Source: Bullera alba (Eukaryota > Basidiomycota > Tremellomycetes > Tremellales > Bulleraceae). From it: a stretch of 64,000 nucleotides of DNA. Below the pieces are notes generated by a model. The model was not told where the DNA came from, did no database searches, and was given only the letters and a program-made list of their open reading frames with translations. The translations under genes and the position numbers were made by a program. The first letter of the stretch is position 1. Every line of letters starts with the position of its first letter. Below are positions 1-10,757 of this stretch, piece by piece. The DNA is taken from NCBI GenBank assembly GCA_001600095.1, contig BCIX01000001.1:3001198-3065197 (forward strand). The letters run 5' to 3'.

Positions 1-687
1 GGAGCCTTTTGTCTCACACGGGATGGTGTTATCCGGTGAACGAGGCTGCGAATGTGAGTCGATTTCCAAGACAATATCCAGCGAGCCGATGTCGAAGCGA
101 ATATGATTGAGTCGAGAACAAAGACATTGTGGAGGATGATGTGGCGCGAAGGGTGAAAGGAAAAGATGTTGAAAGGCGAGTGTTGGAGGATTGACGTTGA
201 CGAGCAAGGAGATGAAAGGAAAGCATGTGTCAGCGTTTGTAGGATGGTAGAATGGGACGATTCTTAGGCCGCGCGTCTGATCAATCTCCTTTGATCACGG
301 GCGAGAGATGAGTCTACGCGGGGTAGATCGTGACTGAGACTCACCTTGGTAGGATACGGTCCTTGTAATCAGACTTGATAGCGGTGTTGGACGGATGATT
401 GAATGGAGATAGTCGCGTTGGATGTCAAGATCGGCCGGCCAAGTCAACGGGGCGAGGCATGGGGTGGACGGCGACCAGGATTTTCCGGCGTTATCTCCTG
501 TACCTGAGACGAGGTGCCCCTTACTGATGAGATAACGCCGAGAGTGTGGCACTAGATGTAACGGGATCCAGCAACGCGCGTCTAGCCGACTGAGCGTTGA
601 GCATCATTGCATGACCAGCAGCCATAGAGTGGTGAGCAACTCAATCATATTGCACACATCGATTGAACCGCTTACAATCACGACAAT
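1..687. other. Left-edge region upstream of UMP1, no secure gene
   Basis: No recognisable protein family is visible on either strand. A short minus-strand reading frame (226 down to 29) begins with a Ser/Thr/Arg-rich stretch that could be the first exon of a gene running off the left edge. I found no convincing donor site to extend it, so I do not call it. The rest is probably the promoter region of UMP1 and of a possible divergent neighbour. Confidence 0.4.
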
Positions 688-1436
688 ATGGTGAGTCAGC
701 ATGAAAAACGGGATGGACTTGCATCTCTGCAGTCATCTCTGGACACCCGATGTGGCCTGCTGCAACCAACACTGACCGTCTTGCCAGTCTTACCGCCTAG
801 TTCCACCCACAGCGTCGACGTCGCAGGACCAGCATGTGATCTCCACACAGGTTAGCTGGAGCAGGTGCAACAACGTCTACAAATCCCAAGCTAATGCTCA
901 ACTAGGCTACCGCGCACCCTCAGACCGGTACACATGATGCCTTCAGATATGGTTTGAAGTCGGCTGCTCAGGGAGTTGCGGTGGAGAACCTCAGTCCTCT
1001 TCAGGCTAGATTAGAGAAGGTCAGTTCAATTGACATCGTCTTCATATCCGGGTCACAGGAGTTCTGGCTGACTCACGTCGTAGTGGGCGACAACTCAGAA
1101 CGACATGAAGCAGACGATGGAGAGGAACACCTTCGGGTTGGCCTTACCGTTGAGACAGGCAATGGAGATGAAGATCGTCAGCGAGGTAAGTGACAAGGCT
1201 ACAGAGTGTGTGCGACCTCCCCGTGCTGAGCCTGTTTATTATAGTCCCTACATCACCCCCTAATGGAGGCTTCATCCCCGTCGTCACTGCCACTCGGCGG
1301 TTCGTCCAACCTTGCCCGAGAGATCCTCAGCGGAACGGACGAGTTGTTGGACGCCTGCGACTTCATGGGTGGTGCTAGAGATCTCGGAGAGGTCCTTGAC
1401 GTCAGTGCTATCATGGAGCGAAGTAGAGGAATATAG
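688..1436 (+). CDS. UMP1: Proteasome maturation factor Ump1
   Basis: Ump1 is the short-lived chaperone that rides inside half-proteasomes and is degraded when two halves join to make the 20S core. The model has five exons (688-690, 788-850, 906-1019, 1084-1185, 1245-1436) that sum to 158 codons, giving 157 residues, close to the family length. The first exon is only the ATG codon, followed directly by GTGAGT. The conserved family core is visible: NLSPLQARLEKW, then ERNTFGLALPLRQAMEM, and near the C-terminus SNLAREILSGTDELLDACDF. Every intron has GT-AG ends and a recognisable branch site. The start rests on the exon-1 splice, and the protein keeps one open frame throughout. Confidence 0.93.
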
Positions 1437-1590
1437 ATGGAAGACCGCCACCAGGATGGTAGCACCTCGAGAAGCAACTGTATATGCATTGTAACATGTA
1501 TCATATCATCCACACAGGCATCCGCGGTCGAACAGCGCATTTGGAAAACTACCAGAGCTTCTTGAGGCCAATGAGCAGTATCGAGACCAG

Positions 1591-2375
1591 CTATGCGATG
1601 GTCTGATAACCATTCCTGCCGGGAGCCGGTCCTGGTGGTGGACCACCCTGGCCTTGTTGCTGTTGTCCTTCCTCCTCATCACCGCCTAGTCTGAACCCAC
1701 CGCCAGATGGGAAAGAACCAGGTGGAGCAGCAGTGCTTCCCGTCGTCTGACCCGCACCAGCATTGCCGAAGGGTCCGGGCATCGTCCAATCTGCAAAGTA
1801 ACACGTTCCTCATCAGCATGTACTTCTGCCTTGTCTCATAGAGCCCGCCAACTCACTCTGAGCACCAGATTGTAGACCTTGGAAGGTTGGATATCCGAAT
1901 CGCAAGTCTCCTCCCCTCTCTCTCAGCTGGGCCAAACAAGTCAAGAACACCGGGATCTTGAGCAGTAGGACGAGAAAGGCGAATATGGATGAGATGGAGA
2001 AGAATGACCACGAGGGGAGACGCAGTAGGTCAAAGATGCCAGAGAATACTACTAGCGAGAGGAACTGGGCGAATGAGTCAGTAGTCGTTAAGTCTCATTG
2101 AAAGTGTATCGCATAGCATGTTAGCTCACCTGCTTGAAAGGGACTGTACTGGAGTGCATCTCGTGCGCAATGATGCCGAAGAGCTGGAGAGAGTCAGTCA
2201 CCGCTCTTTACCCGAGAATGAGACCTGACGCTGCATGCTGGTCAACCCATCGACTCACAAACAGCGGGAAGTTGTAGATGCCTTTCTGTGCGGACATAGT
2301 GACCATTGACAACGACGAGCCTAGCAACAAGAGTTGACTGGCATCTTGAGAAGCGAGACGATCCTGGAACGACAT
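1591..2375 (-). CDS. AGTRAP-like multi-pass membrane protein
   Basis: The product has a short N-terminus, about four hydrophobic segments and a Gly/Gln/Pro-rich tail. Similarity to the angiotensin II receptor-associated protein family (AGTRAP) is seen in the last membrane segment followed by LRERGGDLRF (compare the YRERGGE motif of that family) and in the final residues GYQTIA, which recall the AYQTID ending of animal AGTRAP. It has four exons; the last intron interrupts ...LQSGAQ before WTMPGPF. The start used is MSFQDR at 2373-2375; an upstream in-frame ATG at 2426 would add 17 residues. In animals the family acts at endomembranes in receptor trafficking; its fungal role is unknown. The family call is from memory of motifs and should be treated as likely rather than proven. 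Confidence 0.7.
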
Positions 2376-2768
2376 TTTGGCGGAGCAGAGGGTCTTGAAT
2401 GGCAACGACGCGATGTGAAGACGCAAACGGTCAGGTCGAACCGGTAAGATAAATTCGTATGGACAGTGAAGCGAGTAAAAGGTGTCCAGGAATCAACCTA
2501 GCCTGCTGAGCCTGTGATCACCGAGCGCGGCGTCGAGCGTGGAAGTAGCTAGCTAGGTTGAAGCGGCCCGACGCGGATCGCGCTTACCAGCTGATAAGCC
2601 TTATCAGCGATCGAGCCAGGCACGGACCGGCTGGTCGGGAGATGGAAAGAGGACTGGAAGGTCAGTCTCCTTTGTTATTGCTCTGTTCCCGACGCATAAC
2701 ATCACGATATAACCCACAACGCGTCGGGCGGACAGCTTGTGATACGGTACGACTTCGAGAATAGGAAG
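2376..2768. promoter_or_regulatory. Divergent intergenic region (AGTRAP-like / metallophosphatase)
   Basis: This 393-bp gap separates two divergently transcribed genes and should hold both promoters. I see no coding signal, repeat or clear TATA box. A short palindromic stretch of GC-rich sequence near 2520-2620 has no obvious function. Confidence 0.5.
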
Positions 2769-5579
2769 ATGACCATTTGGACGGCAGTCACATTTGGAGT
2801 TGCGGCGATATCGGCAGCAGCGACCGTTGCGGATCAAGGCCAGCTCTTCAATGGGATCGCATTGCCACTCCCGACGAGGGAGCTGGAGTGGAAGGACGTG
2901 AATATCTTGAGTCTATCAGACACGCATGGTGGGACTATACGACCCTGTAGCATGGCAATACACTCGCTGATCCGTGTATAGGTTGGCTCTTGGGACATCA
3001 GCATGTGCGTAGCTTGGTCTCGCTCGCGAGCCTTATACTGACGTTACTATTCACATAGGCAACTTGGCCAGAGCCAGTATGTCCTCGTACTACTTATGAT
3101 CCGAGCAGAGGATACGTACTGACACGGTACAGAACTACTCTGGTGATTATGGCAACTTTGCTAGCTTCGTCACGCATATGAGAGCCATAGCGGACGCGAA
3201 GGGTGTAGACCTGCTGCTAGTGTGAGCTGGAGATTTATCTTGTTAGGCTCTGAACTGACGTATCCGATTCAATAGCGATGCGGGAGACCACCACGATGGC
3301 TCTGGTCTCGTCTCATCCTCGGCTGAAAGCGCTTCGAAGGCAGATGAGATCTTCAGCATTTTGCCATACGACATCATCGCGATAGGCAATCACGAGCTAT
3401 ACTCGTACGCCAGCGCGAAGGAGATATATGATCATTGCGAGAGGTGGTGAGTTAAGAAATATAAAGTCGGTCTCCTTGCGCCTCTCTGACAGGGAATCAG
3501 GGGAGGACGATACGTGACCAGCAATGTCAACATAACAGTGGAAGAGGATGGTCAGGCTGTCTCGAAGCCTATAGGCGAGAGATATGTGAAGTTCGAGACC
3601 AAGCAGCGAGTATATCTCAATACCCAGATGAGCATTGCAATGTGCGTGAGCTGATAAAGTTATCAGAGGTCGAAAGGTCACCGCGTTCGGAATCATCTTC
3701 AATTGTGGGTCATATCATATCCCATCCCTTCTCTATGTAGCTGGAAAGCTGACTAAATCCCCAAGTCCAAGCACACGATCGGTGAGCGTTCCCCCTGGCC
3801 ATCGACCTACCTGAGCTGATGAAAGAGAAGTAACCTAACGATCCAGTCAACTTCGGCACTCGCCCACGAGCCATGGTTCCTTGAGACTATCAAGGATGCG
3901 CCAGACTACTTGTGAGTCGACACGCGTCACCGGGCCTTCTCTTGCTTCGCTGACGGTCGTACTAGCGTTCTGGTAGGACACATGCCCGCTAGGGGCGAGA
4001 CATCAGAGTGGGCACCGGTCTTCGAAGCAATCAGAAGGGTACATCCTTACGTCCCGGTGTATGTTTTCGGTAAGTGTATCTAGCTCACGATCCACTCAGA
4101 TAAGCTGACTTTGCGGATTGCAGGCGGTCACACACATGTGCGCGACTGCACCCAATACGACTCGCACTCCATCGCGTGAGTCGATACGTGAAGTCAGGAC
4201 TTTGGAGTCTGATACCGATATAGAGTTGTACCGGGAAGATACATGGAGACGGTGGCTTTCACATCGTATGTACAGTCCGCCTCTCATATCGCCAGTGCTG
4301 ATACCTTCACCGTAGTTCCTCCTTACCTGTCGAGGAGCATCCTGAAGAGCCGCTGAGCGTTGCTCGGCGGTACATCGACGGCAACCCACTATCTTACAGG
4401 TTTCACACCAAGACCTCGCCGGACGACTTCAACTTGGTCAGTACAGACTGAAAAAGAGAATAGAGGCCAAGCTGACGGGGAAGCAGCCCATTGGACGCAA
4501 CATCACCTTGGAACTACTGCGTCTGTCATCAGAGCTGAACATATCTCGGCCACTTGGGGTCGCTCCGAAAGACCTATTCCTCGCTCGGTACAAGTATGGT
4601 CATCCGAATTCCGTTCTCACGGAATGGGTCAAACACGTCTTACCATCCACCATCATCGATAGGAAGCGATCCGCCGTCAACAGAACCATTATCGTCCAAT
4701 CTGGTAGTCTGCGCTTCGACGTCGTAAGTGCCACCTTGAATATAGCTGCAGTTCCTTTCCTGACCTTTTGCCCAAGTTTCAAGGGAGGTTCGACCGCAAT
4801 GACGAGTTGACCTTGTCCCCCTTGTGAGTGTTTAGACATGTCAAGTCCAAAGCTCATCTGATGTCGCTTCAGCTACAACCACTTTTACTACACCACGTTA
4901 CCTTATCGGACTGGCAAGAATGTACTCGAGCAGCTGAACAGAGCTGGCGCTTCAAAGCTGGTACCCAACGCACCCTCGACGAAGAGGGAAGAGGAGGAAC
5001 GCGTGGATCGGCTGTACAATCAATGGCTTTCCAGCCAACAGCCTAGCCCAGAATTGGGTGGGGAAGGGCTGTTTGGCTCGTCGGATCAGATTGCTTGGAA
5101 TAGCGGGTCGACGAAGAAAGGCTTGACCCTGGGATATGTGACCGAAGATGCTTGTCCGGGAATCGGAGACGATATCGAGCATATTCCTTGTAAGTTGCTG
5201 AAGCTGCGCTATAACGCGACTAACTGTCGAATCAGTGCCCCATGATCTGGATCAACCGTGAGTTGGTGTCAATCCGTTGTGGGCGGTGCGGATACTGATG
5301 AAGAATCGCAGAGACTTCCTAGGCACAGTTCTGCCCGCTGACCTAGATGATGACGACGAAATGGACGTCGTGATCATGGACTTCTCGCTGGATGATTTCC
5401 GTGTGTATCGATTCCGTTAAGCTAGCGACAGGAAAGTGTAGCTGACACCCACTTCAGTCGTCGCGGTCAAAGTGCTTGACCCGAAGAGCGACCTCAAAGC
5501 CAGCGACATGAGGGTATACGCGGACGGAGTCCAGCTGAATGAGATATGGGGTCAATACGCCAAGACGGCCTGGCAATGA
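2769..5579 (+). CDS. Secreted/vacuolar 5'-nucleotidase-family metallophosphatase (YHR202W-like)
   Basis: This is a calcineurin-like phosphoesterase of the UshA/5'-nucleotidase type, similar to yeast YHR202W. The N-terminus is a signal peptide or anchor (about residues 1-25, MTIWTAVTFGVAAISAAATV). Metal-binding motifs occur in the expected order over many small exons: LSDTHG at about 2920, DAGDHHDG at about 3290, IGNHELYSY at about 3390, VLVGHMPARGETSEW at about 3970 and VFGGHTH at about 4125. A C-terminal 5'-nucleotidase-like domain follows, ending QYAKTAWQ. There are more than ten introns, several under 60 nt, so inner exon edges are approximate. The substrate is not readable from sequence. 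Yeast relatives are vacuolar or secreted, which fits the leader. Confidence 0.88.
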
Positions 5580-5834
5580 ACGTTGCATTGAGCTTCCACG
5601 AGAGCGGTCGAGGTCCAGAACTCAAGCTTGTACTCGTAACGCAAATCGATACATCCGTGCGCGACTATACGATGAGATGAATGTAAATTTATAACACGAC
5701 GTGACCAAGTGAAAATCTATACCATGCCCAAAACACCTACTCCACCGCCGTCGAGCTCCTCTTTAGCCCAATTGACGATTGCCCTCCGTGCGACTCCCTG
5801 ATAGAGACTATTTCACCACCTCCCTACAACTTGA

Positions 5835-7947
5835 CTAACACGTCTTCCACATCTTGACAGAGTCAATGGCGAATCCTCGCTCGGTTGGCTCCGAAGGCCA
5901 GTTCTTGGACCACTTTTCCTTGGCAGCGTAGAAGTCGGTCATGGCGGTGATAGAGTCGTCGAGCCAGGGTTTACCACCCTCACCATCTGGGAACCAACCG
6001 TCCGTAGCTCCGACGGCAAGGTCGATAGCAAGGTAGAATGCTAGGATTCAGTATCAGTAACTGTCCTCGCACGAGGATCTAGTGTATGGAGACACTCACG
6101 TTGATCGAATGGCGCCACGTTCTCCTCCTGGTTAATCCAGGGGTTGACCAATCTCTGAACGTCACCCGTAGTCTTGTTGGTGATAGTACCGGGGAATTTG
6201 CCCTTCTCCCAGAACGACTGCTTGCCGAATCGGAGCGAGATGACCTGCGAGACCTTGGTGTCGATGTCTGGGGAGAACAACGGGATCAACTTTGAAGTTC
6301 TGGAGACTCGACCAGCTGAAAGCCAACTCACAGGTCCACATGTACTTCTCGTTCCATTCGAGACCGTAGACGTGCCATTTCTGGTTGTAGTACGTTCGTC
6401 TCTGCTCTCGGAAACCCCAAGTCATCCAGTATCGGTCAAGATCGACGCTCGGGCCTAGAAGAGGGAACCGTCAATACTGTTCGCGAAAAACATGCGTGGG
6501 GCGGACTCACCCCAGTGAATACCAGACTGAGCAAAGTCGACACCTCGGTTGGGGTAACTGACGTTGTTTCCTCGTCCTTCCAGGATGTTGATCTCACCAC
6601 TTCGGGGCCAAGGACCGTAAGTGTCGTTGACGGGGATCATGGTGATTCGGGGCCAGAGCCAGTCACCGGTGGGGAACTTGGCCTTGACTTCGACCTTGCC
6701 GTATTTGATAGAAGCAGTGTTCTTGGTGATCAATCGTGCACTCTGCACCGGGTTGATGACTTGAAGCTGAGACGAGTTGGAAACGGCAACACACTGGGAA
6801 ACGTTGCTCGAGGTACAGGTACCGTCGGCGGTCAAGTTGAGGGTGAAACCGTTGGTGATAGCATCCGCTCCAAGGTGGTCCTCGGTGAGTGTGGGCACAA
6901 TGTAGAGGATGCCGTCCTTGACAAACGAGTTGTTGGTTGAAGAAGTAGTCCACTCGAATTCACCGTGACCGTAGCCGTCCAGTCGGACTTCGTGCTGCCA
7001 CTTGCTCGAGTCGATGCCATTGGAGAAGTCGTCTTCGAGCACAGGGCAGCTGACCAAGGGTCAGTATTGCGTATTTGCGAGATGCTCCTCCTGACTCACA
7101 TCTTGCCAAGGGAAGGCACCGAGCTGTAACCGTTGTAGCAGACTGGGGCAAGCAGTCAGCACAAGGCTCGTGAGAAAAAGAAGAACAGATTTCACAACTC
7201 ACGGAAAGCAGCTAGAGCGACACCGAGCAGGATACTAACGAGCGTGATCCATCTTGCCCATCTCATGGCCGGGTCCTTCTTCTCCAGCCAGGGCTTGTAG
7301 ATCTCCCCCTTCAGACGAGTACTCTCGAACGGCTTTCGGTTCAAATTGACTCCCGTAGCGCCTGTCTTGGCCGGTGTGCTGGCCTTTGTACCTCTACCAC
7401 CCTGCACCGACTTGGCGTGCTTCATTCTCATTGATCTCCTCGCGGCGATACTGGCGTGCTTCTGAGCGATCGTCATCTCACTCCTGGGCTGGTTGCCGTC
7501 GTCAAAAGCGAGTGCCGAGGAGAATGCAGATGGGTTTTCGGAGTCCAAGCCCATGACAGCGGAATGGCCTTGGCCTGGAGAGTTGGAGATCGAGCTTCGT
7601 TGACGGAGTCCGGCCGTGGCTGGGAAAGGAGCAGAGAGCGATTCTCTGGGCTGGAAGCTGGGGATGTCCTCCGAGGCCACTGAGCCTTCCGAGTTGACGC
7701 GGACTCGTGGTGCTGACCTCGAGGCATCATCCGACGAGGGTCGTGGAGAGGAGCCTCTGAGGGAACCATCCTGGAATGGGTCGCTTGCGCTGGCGGGTGT
7801 GGGGAGGGGTGAGTCGCCGAGGAGTGGGGCGCTCGAGTTGACAGTGTTGAACGCCGGCCTCTCTGGCATTCCCAGATGGCGTGGCGTCTGGTCCGCTAGC
7901 TGCTCGATCGAGTCATCGCCGACCTTGGATGCTCTCCTGTCGGACAT
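5835..7947 (-). CDS. Type II membrane glycoside hydrolase family 16 protein
   Basis: The first exon (7947 to about 7203) encodes a long Ser/Pro/Arg-rich cytoplasmic arm, then one membrane segment (WARWITLVSILLGVALAAF). After two introns the lumenal GH16 domain begins at CPVLEDDFSNG. The active-site strand reads GEINILEGRG, the GH16 E-[IL]-[DN]-x-x-E pattern with both acidic residues kept and Asn in the middle position. Further GH16 landmarks are RGVDFAQSGIHWG, WNEKYMWTC and LAVGATDGWFPDGEGGKPW, ending KMWKTC. The layout (N-terminal arm, signal anchor, GH16) is that of Kre6/Skn1-type and beta-glucan-recognition-like fungal proteins involved in cell-wall glucan assembly. The sequence of the catalytic domain looks closer to the beta-1,3-glucanase-like branch than to Kre6 itself. 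Confidence 0.88.
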
Positions 7948-9129
7948 GCTGAAGATAGGTGAGAGGGATGGCGGGGAAAAGAGAGTAGGCGTGAAGGATG
8001 TCCGCGGAAGTCACGGCGAGAGCGCAGAATTCCTAGTGGACGTTGAACGTTGATCTCTTTATTGGGGTGAATGTTACGATGCAAGAGTGAGGTGAGAAGT
8101 CGAGTTTGATAGATAGACACGGTCGAAGGGGGCTCAGTGAGTGACTATAGATGTAATTTTCGACGATCCCCAATGGTCTGTCTATATGATAGCAAGCCGG
8201 GAGACTGGTCCAGGTTGACGATAGCACGTAAAGTTACTACGACGCTCCGTCCCGAGTGAAAGATGTGTATGCGCTAAGTGCCAATCCTCCCATAAGCCGG
8301 ATAAGGGGATCGACTTGAGGCAGCAGCCGATCAGGTGAGGAACATGAGCAGCTAGGGTGAGTCACAGCTATATTCTGAGCCGGTCCCGCTCGCCTGGCTC
8401 TCCCCTGCTCTCCCCTGGCCCGGGACGCTCGGGAGCTGCTTTAACCTTTCCCAGCGCCCTCGTAGCGTACCCGGGGCGGGTCTCACAGCGAGCCGGAATA
8501 GGCTTCTTGCATGTCTCGTCAATAGCGCCTGGTCGAGGCTCTGGATCAGAGGAGCCTAGGGAGGCCTAGGGTGAGAAGCGTAAGTCCGGGATGGCAGGTC
8601 AGGCCGGTGTCACCTGGAACGATCGTCGACCGCTTTCCCGCTTTTCACATGAAAATTCCCTTTTTCGGTCGCGAGCATTGGCAATTTGCGCTCTCCATCT
8701 GAGACCTCTGCCGTGCTGTCAGGTGCTGTCATCTTCGTATGCCCCTGTATGCCCTCCCGAAGCATATCTCTGCATCTTATGGCCTCTTACTGCTGGCCTC
8801 GACTCGCCTCGACGGGTAGCGAGTCCTTCACCTCATTGCCGCTATGCCTATCGCAGCCGATCTTCGTGTCCGAGACCTTCTAGGCATAAAGCATCTATAG
8901 GAGAGCTGGCACGGGCCAGGGTACAACTGGGACCAGGATCCCCAACCCAGCAAAGCGGTACCAGGCAGCAGCAGGCAGCACACGAAGCTATATAGCCTTC
9001 ACCTCAACGCTCTTATCAGTCCGCGTTGCCCCACACCTCCCACGACGCATATCTCGCGTCTCGCATCTCTGTCGTCACATTTGCATTCACGTCGATCTAT
9101 ATCGATCCACTCGTAGCTCAAAGAGCAAC
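7948..9129. other. 1.2-kb intergenic region between GH16 and BAP31-like genes
   Basis: This is the 5' side of the GH16 gene and the 3' side of the BAP31-like gene, both on the minus strand. Several reading frames of 60-130 codons are open but none has a start context, splice structure or family motif I recognise. The 8950-9120 part is pyrimidine-rich. No tRNA-like or repeat structure stands out. Confidence 0.45.
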
Positions 9130-10353
9130 TCAATCCGACTTCTTGTTCGACACCGAGCCGGTCTAAGAATGGCAAAGTCAACTTTGACTCGTCTGAATTG
9201 ATCTTGCATACTCACGGTCTTGTTGTGCTCATCGGCCAGTCGGTTGTACTCGACGTTTTGCTGGTTGGCCTGCTTCTTCAAGGTTTCTGGGTCGACATGT
9301 CAGCGATTGCCTCAAGCCATGTCATTGACCAATACTCACCAAAGTCTCGGTCTTTCGAGTTGGAAGTGCTAAGCTGACTCTCAAGCTCTCTGATTCGCTT
9401 CCTAAGCTCCTCGCTCTCGCCGTTGGCACCGCTCTGCTTGGCAGTTTTGCTCTGAAGGGCGGTGTAGCTCTCCTGAACATGGATAAAGTCGAGGATGATG
9501 TAGAAGACTCGAGAGAGGATCAATGAGAGGAACAGGGTCGCTCCGGTGAGGTACACTGTCGGTTCCAAGGTAAGCGTTGATGCTAGAAATGACTGCAGTC
9601 TGAACTCACAGTTTCGCTGAGCGTAGAACCGTCGAGCGGCGCTGCAGGATTCGGTCAGCACACCTGTCACATGCCAAACAATGAATGATTATCTTGTGAC
9701 ATACTAGTTGGTCTCCGTTCGGACATCTGCCATCTCCTGCTTTGACTTGGCGGCCGCACCTACATTGTGTGAGCTGGCCGAAACGTTCACGGACCAGACA
9801 AACTTACCTTCCTGGGCGATTCTGACCATTCTCTGCAATGCGTCGATGAACAAAACCGCCACAAAGCTAGCTTAGGTCAGCGGCACGTCGCACTCGTCTA
9901 TCCGGCCCTCAGAACTCACATGAACATTATCTTCAACTGCAATATCGTCGTGTCAGTATAAGCCTCCTTTCCTGAATGTCTGTACGCACTCCATACTGAA
10001 TTTTCGCGACCTATCAAAATCAGCCAGTAGCCCTGATGTCAATACCGAGCAGAGACTCACCACGGGGTTCTCGCTCAAGAAGTGGAACAGTCTATCATCC
10101 AACGTCAGCAACTCTACCTCGGGTCAAGTATCATGGAGCTCACCTCTTTCTCAGGGAGAAGGGCATGGGACAGACGATCGTCGTGAACAATGCCAGCTCA
10201 GACATGAGCAGGCCGAAGCAGACTACAACGGGGTTAGCAAATCTGTCATTGATTCTCAAGAGATCTTCCATCACTGACTGGTGTAGTACAGCTAGCAGGG
10301 GTTGTCGTCAGCATTATTCCCGGGCATCTCTCCAGGCAAACACTTACAGTCAT
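9130..10353 (-). CDS. BAP31-like ER transmembrane protein (Yet3 family)
   Basis: The family works in the ER membrane in export and quality control of membrane proteins. A two-codon first exon (ATGACT at 10353-10348) splices to LYYT, matching the family start M-(S/T)-LYYT. Three hydrophobic segments follow: CFGLLMSELALFTTIVCPMPF, then IMFIFVAVLFIDALQRMVRI, then LYLTGATLFLSLILSRVFYIILDFI. The conserved AARRFYAQRN box lies before the third one. The C-terminal half is a coiled coil (ELRKRIRELESQLSTSN and QNVEYNRLADEHNK). The last exon adds TGSVSNKKSD, so the protein ends in KKSD, a match to the KKXX ER-retrieval signal. At least eight introns are present, most near 60 nt. The reading is confident for the family, less so for each exon edge. 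Confidence 0.9.
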
Positions 10354-10757
10354 GATGCGTTATATCCGTCTCGTGAACGTGAGTTGATGCGAATATGCAA
10401 GGTGTCGTCTTCGTTGAATGTAAAGGATGCTGCGCAGACAAGCAACTCAAGACTCTTTCGAACACGTCCTCGATACACGGTGACAGCTGCAGTGAACCCT
10501 ACGTCATCGCGTGCAGCAAGCTTGGAATATCCGCCACAGTCCAACTGTCTTTGCTAAATCTCCGAAATGCCGGGAGCTGACGAGCGCCTAACCTTTGGCT
10601 TGCACACTTTTGCCTCAATGTTGCCTCAATGTCAACATCCTTACAGCACATAACAACGACAACGGCAGAAGGACGATTCGACAAGCTTCGTGTGACGGCT
10701 TCTTGCACGAGGCGAGCGAACTCCAATCTAGACTCCTGGCCTTTTTCCCTAGCCAGA
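10354..10757. promoter_or_regulatory. Divergent intergenic region (BAP31-like / CID protein)
   Basis: A 404-bp gap between divergent genes, expected to carry both promoters. A small direct duplication (TTGCCTCAATG twice) lies at about 10610-10633. A long open frame on the minus strand across 10499-10975 is antisense to the CID gene start and has no family signature. Confidence 0.45.
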
